Of a stretch of 64,000 nucleotides of DNA, positions 51,995 through 60,651 are shown piece after piece. Every line of letters starts with the position of its first letter. The stretch's first letter is position 1. Below the pieces are notes generated by a model. The model had not been told where the DNA came from and made no database searches. It was given only the letters and a program-made list of their open reading frames with translations. The position numbers and the translations under genes are program-made. The DNA is from Pedobacter quisquiliarum (GTDB lineage: Bacteria > Bacteroidota > Bacteroidia > Sphingobacteriales > Sphingobacteriaceae), in assembly GCF_014642175.1 (NCBI RefSeq), contig NZ_BMIL01000011.1:62001-126000 (forward strand), read 5' to 3'.

Positions 51995-54370
51995 TTACTC
52001 ATACTTTAACGCATCTACCGGATTTGCTTTAGCCACCTTAAAACTTTGCATGCTGATGGTAAGAACTGCAATGGTCAGCGAAATTCCTGAAGCCATAAAA
52101 TACGGCCATAGTGATCCTGTGCTGACTTTATAATCGTAAGTCTTCAACCAGTTCGTCAGTAAGATATAAGCGATAGGGATTGCTATGACGTTGGAAATCA
52201 ATACCAGTTTAATAAAATCCTTATTCAGCAAGAGTAGAATGCTTTTTAGATCAGCTCCGAGTACTTTTCTGATGCTGATCTCCCGTTTACGCTGTTCAGC
52301 CATATAAAGTGCGAGGCCCAGCAAGCCCAGGCAGGAAATAACAATAGCGAAGCTTCCGAAGATATTGGATAGCACCCCCAGTAGTTTCTCCGACTTTATC
52401 TTTTGCTCCATGCCCTCACTAACATATTTCAATCCGGGCGGATAAGCGGGATTCAACTGCCGGCTAATCTTGTTAATACTTTGCACCGCGGCATTTAAAG
52501 GATGGGAAGGACTCAACCGCAGCAATAAAGTCTTGCTTTTTTGTGGACTATAATAAAATACTGTCGCCTCTGCTTTTTGAGTAACTGTCACATTATTATA
52601 GTCATTTACCACACCTATAATCTTTAATTTCTGAGTACCCCAGCTTATTGGCGTACCTACAGGTTGCTTAAGCGCCATCATCTTTACTGCTGCCTGATTG
52701 ATAAGAACACCACTGGCGGTATCTGAAGAGAGATGACGTGAAAAGTCGGCACCACTCATAACTGTTGCCCCAATTGTTTTCACGAAATCGTAACCTACAC
52801 TCCGGTAACCGACAATATATTCATCTTTAACACCCTTGCCCGGCCAGTTAAAGGCACCCGTGATACTGCCGCCATTAGCCGTAAAGTCGGCGGAATATTC
52901 CGTAGCAGATACAATTACACCCTCGTTTTTCAGTGCTGCCTTCAAGATCTCTACCTTGTTCGGGTTAGCAAATTCTCCCTCCAAATCCAGTTGTACAAGA
53001 TTGTTTTTATCAAAGCCCAAGGGCTTATTCTTCATATACTGAATTTGAGAATAAACGATCGTCGCACCAATAATCATTACGATGGATAAACTGAACTGGA
53101 ATACCACCAGTAACTTCCGGATTGATAAAGAACCCTGACCGATGTTTGTAAAGCCTTTTAAAACCTTTACAGGCGTGAAAGAGGAGAGGTAAAAAGCAGG
53201 ATAACAGCCTGCAAGGATGCCGGTTACAAATACCAGCGCAAGCAGGAAGCACCAGAATAATGGGGAATGATAATTTATGGTGATGACGATCTCGAGCAGG
53301 CCATTGAAATAAGGAAGTGTCAGTTCGATTAGTGCGACGGCAATGATCATTGCTAAAAAGGACAACAACAACGATTCCATCAGGAACTGACTGATTAAAG
53401 AACGCTGACTTGAGCCAAGCGCTTTCCTTACACCGACTTCCCTTGCCCGTTTTTCTGAGCGTGCAGTAGAAAGATTCATGTAATTGATACTGGCAATCAG
53501 CAGCACACAGAAAGCAAGGAAAAAGAAAAGCCGGACCTGATCAATTCTTCCCCCGACAAGTTGCCCGTTATTAAACTGGTCATACAATTGGAACTTGCTG
53601 TATGGAAAAAGAAAAACTTCCATCTGAGTATCCTCTTGATGTCCTTTGATCAGCTTTCTTAAGGAGGCATCTGCCGCGCTGAAATCTGCATCCTTCTTTA
53701 GTTTAAAAATTGTGGAACAATTGATACTGCCCCAGCCGGCGTTTATTTCACCAGGATATTCCTGATCGTGAAAGGCCCAGGTCTGCAGCGCTTCGAATTG
53801 CATACTCTGGTTTTTAGGCGGATCTGCAATTACAGCCGTTACGGTGAGGGGCTTGCGGTTGTCCCATACCAGGCTTTTTCCGATAGGGTCCTGATCGCCA
53901 AATAACTTTTTAGCAGCACTTGCGGACAGGACAACCGAATTGGGCTGTTTCAAAGCTGTTGCAGGATCCCCCTTGAGAAAGGCGTAATCAAATATTTGCA
54001 GAAATGATGGATCAACGTAGTTAAAAGCTAATTTAATTTTATGCTGCTCGTAACTGAAAAGCTTGTTTTCTTCATCACTAACCCTTGCGGCCAACTCAAT
54101 ACCCGGGATCTCCTGAGCCGCGGCAGCTGCGAGCTCATTAGGTGTGGCCTGTAAAGTGATGATGTTATCGCCAAGCTTTAAGTTGAGTTGCGCGAAGTAG
54201 ATCCGGTCAATATCCTTGAATTGCTTATCATAACCCCATTCGTAATTAACGTATAGCAACAGCATCAGGCAGGAGGCAAGGCCAATTGCCAGTCCACCGA
54301 TATTAATAAGGGAGAAGCCGGGGTTTTTACGAATATTTCTTACCGCTATTTTAAAGTTCAGTGCGAGCAT
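51995..54370 (-). CDS. ABC transporter permease (MacB/FtsX type)
   Basis: About 791 residues from the ATG at 54370; an ATG at 54412 adds 14 residues that do not fit. Two repeats of MacB periplasmic core plus FtsX permease: the start NFKIAVRNIRKNPGFSLINI, a first periplasmic domain, LLIASINYMNLSTARSEKRA with KRAREVGVRKALGSSQ, further helices with a second NIRKLLVVFQFS-like start, a second periplasmic domain, then QRKREISIRKVLGADLKSI and four helices in total per repeat set. These mechanotransmission-type exporters act with a separate ATPase, not adjacent here. Ends VDALKYE, typical of Bacteroidota members. Confidence 0.92.
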   Translation of the reverse strand: MLALNFKIAVRNIRKNPGFSLINIGGLAIGLASCLMLLLYVNYEWGYDKQFKDIDRIYFAQLNLKLGDNIITLQATPNELAAAAAQEIPGIELAARVSDEENKLFSYEQHKIKLAFNYVDPSFLQIFDYAFLKGDPATALKQPNSVVLSASAAKKLFGDQDPIGKSLVWDNRKPLTVTAVIADPPKNQSMQFEALQTWAFHDQEYPGEINAGWGSINCSTIFKLKKDADFSAADASLRKLIKGHQEDTQMEVFLFPYSKFQLYDQFNNGQLVGGRIDQVRLFFFLAFCVLLIASINYMNLSTARSEKRAREVGVRKALGSSQRSLISQFLMESLLLSFLAMIIAVALIELTLPYFNGLLEIVITINYHSPLFWCFLLALVFVTGILAGCYPAFYLSSFTPVKVLKGFTNIGQGSLSIRKLLVVFQFSLSIVMIIGATIVYSQIQYMKNKPLGFDKNNLVQLDLEGEFANPNKVEILKAALKNEGVIVSATEYSADFTANGGSITGAFNWPGKGVKDEYIVGYRSVGYDFVKTIGATVMSGADFSRHLSSDTASGVLINQAAVKMMALKQPVGTPISWGTQKLKIIGVVNDYNNVTVTQKAEATVFYYSPQKSKTLLLRLSPSHPLNAAVQSINKISRQLNPAYPPGLKYVSEGMEQKIKSEKLLGVLSNIFGSFAIVISCLGLLGLALYMAEQRKREISIRKVLGADLKSILLLLNKDFIKLVLISNVIAIPIAYILLTNWLKTYDYKVSTGSLWPYFMASGISLTIAVLTISMQSFKVAKANPVDALKYE

Positions 54371-54538
54371 ATCATCTTTCTTGCTGGCTTTGCCATTAAG
54401 ATGCCAGAACAATTAGCCACACCTATACAACTAAAAATGAGCGAAATACATTTATCATTCAAAATGTATGTTCGATATCGAACAACCATTGTACGGTACC
54501 GGACAGTAGATAAGGGATTTGAGCCGCAAAATGAAACC

Positions 54539-55675
54539 CTATAATTCATTCAGGTTTTTCGTGATCAATTCAACCTGCCTGCCCATTTTCTTCTGGATAA
54601 CTTCAAAATGATGCAGCTCACTTTCACTAACTAAGGAAATGGCATCGCCAGGAGCATCTGCGCGGCCCGTTCGCCCGATCCGGTGGATATAATCCTTTGG
54701 TGACCGTGGTAGATCATAGTTAATTACGAAAGGAAGCGCGTTGATATCAATTCCCCTTGCCATTAAATCCGTGGACACCAACACCTTTAACTTCCCAGAT
54801 TTAAAATGCGCTAAAGCTTCAGTTCTGGCACCCTGGCTCTTTTTGCTATGAATAGCTTTGGCGTCAATATTATTCTTCCGGAGCTTGTTAACAACAGCGT
54901 CGACCAGTTGCACGGAAGAAGCAAACACCAGTACCTGTTTCATTTCGTGGTGGTTGATCAGGTAACGTAGGAAAGGGCCTTTCTGATCTGGTGAAACAAC
55001 GTACGCCAGCTGTCTGATCAAATCCAATGAAGCCTCTTCAGCCGCGATCTTAATCACTACTGGCTCCTTCAGCAGGACTTGGCGGATTTGCTCAATATCG
55101 TCGCTTAAAGTGGCAGATAATAATATATTCTGACGTTTTTCCGGCAGGAGTGCTATAATCTTGTCCAGCTCATCTTTGAAACCCAGGTTCAGCATCTTAT
55201 CAGCTTCATCCAATACAAGCGTCTGAATACCCGAAAAGTGAACAGAATTGGAACCTGCTAATTCCAATAAACGGCCAGGCGTAGCAACCAGCACATTTAC
55301 CCCTTGTAAGCCCATCATTTGTGGATTGATGGACACGCCACCATACACCGCCACTGTTTTAACAGGCTGAGGCAATGTCCGGCTAAAGGTTTTGAAAACA
55401 TCCTTTACCTGTTCCGCCAATTCACGGGTGGGTACTAAAACAAGCACATCCGCATGGCGATTGTTCGTCCCAATAATTGATCCTTGTAAATTCATTAATA
55501 GAGGCAAAACATAGCTGGCGGTTTTCCCGGAACCTGTTTTAGCGATACCTAAAACGTCTTTTTTATTTAATATAGCTGATATCGCAAGTTCCTGAATAGG
55601 AGTGGGCGCTGTGAAACTTTGATTTTCCAATGTCTTTAACAAAGCAGGGGATAAACCAAGGGAACTAAATGGCAT
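54539..55675 (-). CDS. DEAD-box RNA helicase
   Basis: 378 residues from the ATG at 55675; an upstream ATG (55759) would put the start beyond the terminator of the neighbouring gene. Motifs in order: Q motif APTPIQELAI, motif I AKTGSGKT, PTRELAEQV, TPGRLLEL, DEAD in LVLDEADKML, SAT, ARGIDI and HRIGRTGRADAPGD. The C-terminus is short, without a long basic RhlE/DeaD tail. It should remodel RNA duplexes, often in cold or ribosome assembly. Monocistronic. Confidence 0.95.
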   Translation of the reverse strand: MPFSSLGLSPALLKTLENQSFTAPTPIQELAISAILNKKDVLGIAKTGSGKTASYVLPLLMNLQGSIIGTNNRHADVLVLVPTRELAEQVKDVFKTFSRTLPQPVKTVAVYGGVSINPQMMGLQGVNVLVATPGRLLELAGSNSVHFSGIQTLVLDEADKMLNLGFKDELDKIIALLPEKRQNILLSATLSDDIEQIRQVLLKEPVVIKIAAEEASLDLIRQLAYVVSPDQKGPFLRYLINHHEMKQVLVFASSVQLVDAVVNKLRKNNIDAKAIHSKKSQGARTEALAHFKSGKLKVLVSTDLMARGIDINALPFVINYDLPRSPKDYIHRIGRTGRADAPGDAISLVSESELHHFEVIQKKMGRQVELITKNLNEL

Positions 55676-55725
55676 AAGGTGGTTTTTTATATTCCACGAA
55701 GATACAAATCCCCGAAATACAAAAA

Positions 55726-55749
55726 CCCTGCAATCGTGTGATTGCAGGG
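55726..55749 (-). terminator. Terminator of the CDGSH gene
   Basis: 10-bp perfect stem (55726-55735 with 55740-55749), 4-nt loop, followed on the minus strand by TTTTTG. This also supports the downstream start of the helicase. Confidence 0.88.
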
Positions 55750-55771
55750 CTTTATACATAAAGATTATGTT

Positions 55772-55996
55772 TTACACTTTTTTTGGAGGAAGATCGAATG
55801 CGATGGCTTCATGCTCAAAATGACCATTGTGCGCACCGTCACAAAATGGCTTGTTTTTAGACATTCCACAGCGGCAGATGCCCAAAGCCGTACGTCCCTG
55901 AAGGCCATACTCATTGCCATTCCTATCAACGATTTCAAAATCGCCTTCTATCTTCACTGATCCGTTATTATTGATGGTAAGTCTTGTTTTTGCCAT
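55772..55996 (-). CDS. CDGSH iron-sulfur protein
   Basis: 74 residues from the ATG at 55996 (an ATG seven codons upstream is less likely). The CDGSH signature is complete: CRCGMSKNKPFCDGAHNGHF, i.e. the C-x-C-x9-10-C-D-G-x-H set of three Cys and one His that holds a [2Fe-2S] cluster. Preceded by a small beta domain (NNNGSVKIEGDFEIVDRNG). Likely a soluble electron-transfer or cluster-transfer protein. Ends in a basic PPKKV. Confidence 0.92.
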   Translation of the reverse strand: MAKTRLTINNNGSVKIEGDFEIVDRNGNEYGLQGRTALGICRCGMSKNKPFCDGAHNGHFEHEAIAFDLPPKKV

Positions 55997-56201
55997 TTGA
56001 ATTGAATTAAGACTCAAAAGTAGAACATAACAGGCAGCCCAGGCAATTTGATTCTAATTTAGAAAGATTCTGTGGGGCTTGAATGGTCAAGTATTGTTGC
56101 ATTGCAGCCTCTCCAAATCTCTTTAAGGCTTAGTAAGACTACAATCATTTATGTACCTAATACATCACCGCCCCGATCACACACCTGCCCCGGCCATCAG
56201 C

Positions 56202-56259
56202 CGCCTTTCGTTCGCCTATTGTTCGCCTTTCGTTCGCCTATGCTTCGCCTCCAGGCGAA
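56202..56259 (+). repeat. Tandem 22-bp repeat upstream of DUF6266 gene
   Basis: Two nearly identical 22-bp units (56202-56223 and 56224-56245, each starting CGCCTTTCGTTCGCCTAT) and a partial third CGCCT. The last unit runs into a TTCGCCT/AGGCGAA hairpin (56244-56250 with 56253-56259). It lies ~100 bp before the start of the DUF6266 gene, in its probable leader. Confidence 0.75.
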
Positions 56260-56357
56260 CGATACCCGGACAAAGCCCGACCAAAACCTGAATGATAAAC
56301 AAATTCGTCATATTCTTAATCTTTGTTTATCTTATACTTTCAATTAACGCAATCAAA

Positions 56358-57002
56358 ATGGCAACAATAAAGAACGGCATACTCGGCCCTGTAGAAGGAC
56401 CCCTTTCCCGCGTTACGGGCTACATTCGCCTCGGCGTACCTGTGCTCCGCGCGAAGCCAGATCCAGAAAAAGTAAAAGCGCGCAGCGAAAAACAGATCGC
56501 CGCCAACAACCGCTTCAGCTTCGCAATGAAGTTCGTAAAACCCGCTACCCCCTTTCTCAACGTCGGCTTCTCCGTAAGCCGGGCGCAAGGCCAAACCGCG
56601 CACAATGTTGCCGTATCTCAGGCACTACGCGCCGTTGCAGGAGAAAATCCGGACTTCCACTTCAACTACGAAAACATCCTCGTGGCAGATGGAAGCTTAC
56701 CGGAAGCATTAAACCCCAGCGTCGAACGCACGACAGCCCGCACCCTGCAGTTCTCCTGGGAAGCGCCAGAAAATCTAAGCTATCAATGTAGTCAGGATCA
56801 GGTGATGCTGCTCGCCTATCTCCCGGAAGAAGAAATGGCATTCTATACCACCAGCGGTGCGAGACGTGGCACGGGCCAGGAAACTTTAGCGGTTTGTTCA
56901 GGACAACCCGGGCAGGTATTCGAAACTTATATCGCCTTCATCTCTGATGACCGGAAAAAGGTATCCAAAAGCATATACACCGGGCAGATCGTTATTGAAT
57001 AG
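56358..57002 (+). CDS. DUF6266 family protein
   Basis: 214 residues from the ATG at 56358; the ATG at 56292 would add a hydrophobic leader that is not part of the family. The start MATIKNGILGPVEGPLSRVT and the later RFSFAMKFVKPATPFLNVGF, NPSVERTTARTLQFSWEAP and YIAFISDDRKKVSKSIYTG are typical of DUF6266, common in Sphingobacteriaceae. No signal peptide; function unknown. The 22-bp repeat upstream is the unusual feature. Confidence 0.88.
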   Translation: MATIKNGILGPVEGPLSRVTGYIRLGVPVLRAKPDPEKVKARSEKQIAANNRFSFAMKFVKPATPFLNVGFSVSRAQGQTAHNVAVSQALRAVAGENPDFHFNYENILVADGSLPEALNPSVERTTARTLQFSWEAPENLSYQCSQDQVMLLAYLPEEEMAFYTTSGARRGTGQETLAVCSGQPGQVFETYIAFISDDRKKVSKSIYTGQIVIE

Positions 57003-57031
57003 GACCATCAATAACTTTGATATAAAACAAG

Positions 57032-57060
57032 AAAGGGCCGGTCATAATGACCAGCCCTTT
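57032..57060. terminator. Hairpin between DUF6266 and TlpA-like genes
   Basis: A stem of about 13 bp with one mismatch (57032-57044 with 57048-57060) followed by AATTATTTC on the plus strand and, read on the minus strand, by TCTTG. It can serve both convergent genes. Confidence 0.7.
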
Positions 57061-57096
57061 AATTATTTCAAAACACCGCAGTGTTCTATAAAACCC

Positions 57097-58302
57097 TTAT
57101 GATTTTGCTTTTTTAGCTTTGCTTGCTTTCCCTGCAGGTGCAGCCGCTGAAGCACTTGAAGCCGGGGCAGCAGTGTTCGCGCCCAGCAACTCTGCCAGTT
57201 TGGTCTGCAACGCTTCTTCCCTTAGGTTTCTGGCAACAATTTTACCTGTTGGATCTACCAGGAAGTTGAAAGGAATGGCCTGTACGCCGTACATCTTCGA
57301 AGCCTCATTATCGAAATACTTCAAATCAGAAACATGGCTCCAGGTTAAACCATCATCCTTGATCGCTTTTTCCCAAGCTTCCTTACCATCCGGACGGTCT
57401 AGAGAAACGCCAAGCACGGTAAAGTTCTTGTCCTTATAGGTGTTGTAAGCTTTTACCACATTCGGGTTTTCACGGCGACAAGGGCCGCACCATGATGCCC
57501 AGAAATCTACCAGCACATACTTGCCTTTGAAATCAGAAAGTTTGATTGGCTTACCGCTTGGATCATTCTGCGTAAAGTCAGTCGCCATAATGCCTACCTG
57601 CGATTTCTTCGCACCTTCAATAGATGTCTGGATGCTCTTACCCAGTGGTGTAGATTTCAGCTCTGCTGAAAACTTATTGAAAGCCGGTTCTGCAGTTGTT
57701 GGGTCAATATCGTAACCCAATACAGAACGGAATGCGTTCAAGGCTACATAAGAATTTGGATTAATGTTAATGAAGCCCTGGCTCAGGTCCTGCATCTCTT
57801 TTTCTATTTTCTCAGAACGTGCATAAATGGTCTGCATATAAGCTTCGTTCTTGCGGTCTTCATCTGTCTTCGATGCATATTCGGCCTGTAATGCTTCCAT
57901 CTTTGCTACTGCTGGCTTCAGCATCGCCGTTAATTTGGCATTATCATCATTCACCGGAGAACCGGTAATCACCGCGTGCTTCACAGAGTCTTTTGCAGTG
58001 ATGCTGATGGCTTTATTTTCGATGTAGAAGCCCAGCACGTCAAGCGGCGTTCTTGCTGCAGTTGCCTGCGCATGTTTAATGCGGATGTTGGCACTTACAG
58101 GCACTTCAACCTGCCCTTTGAAAGTGAAAGCACCATTTACAATATTGGTAGAATCGGCAAATTGTCCGCCTGGTGTTCTGTAGATCAGGTATGCTTTTGC
58201 AGGTGCGTTTAATGCACCTACTTTACCATTGATGGTAAAGCCTTGCTGCGCCATTGCAGCGAAAGGCAATATCATGGCAGCAGATAGAATTAATTTTTTC
58301 AT
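57097..58302 (-). CDS. Secreted TlpA/AhpC-type thioredoxin with DUF4369 domain
   Basis: 401 residues, signal peptide 1-18 (AMA-QQ). A DUF4369 beta domain (~20-115), a helical linker with charged repeats (~120-235), and a thioredoxin domain with the redox site Trp271-Cys272-Gly-Pro-Cys275 (DFWASWCGPCRRENP). The DPTGKIVARNL segment near the end holds the cis-Pro region (AIPFNFLVD). Members are periplasmic thiol reductants, often anchored, linked to cytochrome c maturation or oxidative stress. The C-terminal tail is Ala/Ser/Lys-rich low complexity. Confidence 0.92.
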   Translation of the reverse strand: MKKLILSAAMILPFAAMAQQGFTINGKVGALNAPAKAYLIYRTPGGQFADSTNIVNGAFTFKGQVEVPVSANIRIKHAQATAARTPLDVLGFYIENKAISITAKDSVKHAVITGSPVNDDNAKLTAMLKPAVAKMEALQAEYASKTDEDRKNEAYMQTIYARSEKIEKEMQDLSQGFININPNSYVALNAFRSVLGYDIDPTTAEPAFNKFSAELKSTPLGKSIQTSIEGAKKSQVGIMATDFTQNDPSGKPIKLSDFKGKYVLVDFWASWCGPCRRENPNVVKAYNTYKDKNFTVLGVSLDRPDGKEAWEKAIKDDGLTWSHVSDLKYFDNEASKMYGVQAIPFNFLVDPTGKIVARNLREEALQTKLAELLGANTAAPASSASAAAPAGKASKAKKAKS

Positions 58303-58423
58303 TGATTGTGATTTGGTTGGTGTTAATCAGATTGGTTTATCTTATCAAATATAAAATATTGATAACACCATAACGATTCTTTACCACTAAAATTACAATC
58401 TCGACAGAAGCTGGAAGTGCCGC

Positions 58424-59614
58424 TTACAGCAGCTTTTGGTAAGTGCGCCACCACAGGTCCGGCATTTCGCCATTTACCGCCATCGTGTAATCTTCATAGC
58501 GGCAAGGTACCAGGTGATATCGTTCATTCTTAGACACACCCGTTGGGTAAGGCACCTGCATCCACCAGCGGTCCGACTTCTTGCTTTTCACAAACAACAT
58601 CTCCCCTGTCCCGTCACTTAAGGTGGTGCGGTAGGTGATGTAATGCGACTTCGGACTTAATGGAAAATCCTTCTTACGGTTGTAGAAACCATCAACGAAG
58701 TACCAGACAATTTGTGCAAGCAACAGGGCCGTCTGACTATTACTGTCGTATGCCGGATTAAACTCATAGAATCCAATGGACGTTAGCTTATCATTCATGC
58801 CCGCATAACGCGCGATGCGGCAGGCTTGCTCTCCGTAAAAGCCGTTGGGGGTAGCATTGGCATTTGCACCCGCATCTGAAGAACGGATGGCCGAGATATC
58901 AAAACTCATCATATTGGAGTTCCGTACGATGGGTTCAGTTAAGCTGATGTCCGTTGTAAATTCACCAAGACGATGGGCATCGAAATAAAGCTTACTCATC
59001 ACCTTCAAACTTTCCTGGTTCACAAAATAGGTCTGATAACCCAGGTTGCTGAAATTGAACAGGTAGTTCGGCTGGTGCAGGAAGATTTTGTTGAGATAGG
59101 TGTCGGAACGGGTTGCGATGCCTTCCTCATCATCTTCGTCGAGGTCAAACTTATTGTCCACAACAACCAGATCCACTTTTTGCTCCAGGCTTTCATAAGC
59201 CAGGTACTGCGGGTAAGTCAGATCCTGTCCCCCACCGATAATTACCGGCAGGATGTTAAGCTTCATCAGTTCTGCAACCGCCATTTTCACGGCGATATAA
59301 GTATCTGATATTGCAGCGCCCGCTTTTATGTTCCCTAGGTCGATGATCTTGCATTGGAAATCACCTTCATTCAGCAGGTAAAACTGCTCTCGAAAGGCAT
59401 CCGGACCAAGCGAACAACCACTATTGTTTACGGATGCGCGGTCATCCTGCACCCCAAATATGGCGATATCGTAGGCGTTCTCTTCCAACTCTGGAAACCT
59501 GTCGGTATAAAAACTGGCTTTCATGCCCAGCTGGCTGGTCAGGAATCCGTTTTTAGGGCTAAGTTTGTCGAGCGATAAGGGAGAAAAGAAGTCGGATAGG
59601 CTCATAAATGTCAA
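58424..59614 (-). CDS. Arginase/formimidoylglutamase-family protein with altered metal site
   Basis: 396 residues. The ureohydrolase fold is seen in IAIFGVQDDRASVNNSGCSL, LPVIIGGGQDLTYPQYLAYE, VDLVVVDNKFDLDED and MSFDISAIRSSDAGANA. In canonical arginases these positions read GGxHD, DAHxD and SFDxDxxDP; here GGGQD, DNKFD and SFDISAIRSSD, so the first His and other metal ligands are missing. It may be inactive or use a different metal arrangement. Bacteroidota carry such divergent members widely. ATGs at 59614 and 59605 are both possible. Confidence 0.85.
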   Translation of the reverse strand: MTFMSLSDFFSPLSLDKLSPKNGFLTSQLGMKASFYTDRFPELEENAYDIAIFGVQDDRASVNNSGCSLGPDAFREQFYLLNEGDFQCKIIDLGNIKAGAAISDTYIAVKMAVAELMKLNILPVIIGGGQDLTYPQYLAYESLEQKVDLVVVDNKFDLDEDDEEGIATRSDTYLNKIFLHQPNYLFNFSNLGYQTYFVNQESLKVMSKLYFDAHRLGEFTTDISLTEPIVRNSNMMSFDISAIRSSDAGANANATPNGFYGEQACRIARYAGMNDKLTSIGFYEFNPAYDSNSQTALLLAQIVWYFVDGFYNRKKDFPLSPKSHYITYRTTLSDGTGEMLFVKSKKSDRWWMQVPYPTGVSKNERYHLVPCRYEDYTMAVNGEMPDLWWRTYQKLL

Positions 59615-59676
59615 TATGTGGGCTCAAATATCTATTTTTGAGGCCATATATTGATGCACAACCTTAAATTAATGAA

Positions 59677-60651
59677 ATGATCCTGATCACTGGTGCCACC
59701 GGATTTTTGGGCGCTGAACTGGCACACCAGTTAACATCGCAGGGCCTCCAGGTGCGTGCACTTAAACGCGAAACAGGAATCATCCCTGACCTCCTGAAAG
59801 GGAATTTAAACCTGGAATGGTTTACGGCAGACATCAATGAACCGGCGACGCTTGAAGAGGCCTTTGCAGGCGTTACCCAGGTTTACCATTGCGCCGCTGT
59901 GGTCTCTTTTGATCCGAAGGATAAAGCCAAAATGATTCATGTTAACATTGAGGGCACCAGTAATGTGGTTAACCTTTGTGTGGAATATGGCGTCCGTTTA
60001 CTTCATGTGAGTTCGGTGGCTGCATTGGGGGAACCGAAAAAAGATCAGGAAATTACAGAGGACGATTACTGGGAATACAGTCCGCATGTACATACTTATG
60101 CCATTTCCAAGTATGAAGGCGAAATGGAAGTATGGCGTGGCATCTCTGAAGGACTAAACGCTGTGATCGTCAACCCATCCGTGATTATCGGGGCAAATGC
60201 CGGCTACCAGGGTAGCGGTGCATTATTCAAACTGGTGCAGGAAGGTTTATCCTTTTACACCAATGGTTCTACCGGGCTGGTGGATGTGACAGATGTTGCT
60301 AAATGCATGATCCAGCTGATGAACAGCACGCTCGAGGCGGAGCGCTACACCATCTCTGCAGCAAACCTGAGCTTCAAAGAAATGTTCGGGCAGATCGCCG
60401 AAGGTTTCGGTAAGAAACCGCCTTCCCGTGAGGCAAAACCATGGATGCTGGGTATTGCCTGGCGCGCCGCTAGACTTGCCTCCTTCTTCACCGGCAGATC
60501 CTTTGGCATCACCAGTGATACCGTTCGGAGCAGCACCAGCTATAGTTATTACAGCAATAAAAAAATTAAAGATACGATAGGCATAAACTTCAAACCACTG
60601 GATGAAAGTATCCGCGAGGTTTGTGCTGCACTGCAAAAAAACCATTCATGA
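59677..60651 (+). CDS. NAD-dependent epimerase/dehydratase (extended SDR)
   Basis: 324 residues. TGATGFLGAELAHQL (TGxxGxxG NAD site), VYHCAAVVSFDP, VSSVAALG and the catalytic YAISK (Tyr-x-x-x-Lys). It resembles dihydroflavonol-reductase or 3-beta-HSD-like SDRs that act on sugar nucleotides or other carbonyl substrates. Its stop codon overlaps the next start (ATGA, 60648-60651), so translation is coupled to the serine-phosphatase fusion; a shared role is not obvious. Confidence 0.9.
   Translation: MILITGATGFLGAELAHQLTSQGLQVRALKRETGIIPDLLKGNLNLEWFTADINEPATLEEAFAGVTQVYHCAAVVSFDPKDKAKMIHVNIEGTSNVVNLCVEYGVRLLHVSSVAALGEPKKDQEITEDDYWEYSPHVHTYAISKYEGEMEVWRGISEGLNAVIVNPSVIIGANAGYQGSGALFKLVQEGLSFYTNGSTGLVDVTDVAKCMIQLMNSTLEAERYTISAANLSFKEMFGQIAEGFGKKPPSREAKPWMLGIAWRAARLASFFTGRSFGITSDTVRSSTSYSYYSNKKIKDTIGINFKPLDESIREVCAALQKNHS

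Noticed and set aside
55676..55759. Upstream ATG for the DEAD-box helicase
   Set aside because: It would place the start inside and beyond the terminator hairpin of the CDGSH gene; the residues do not match the family.
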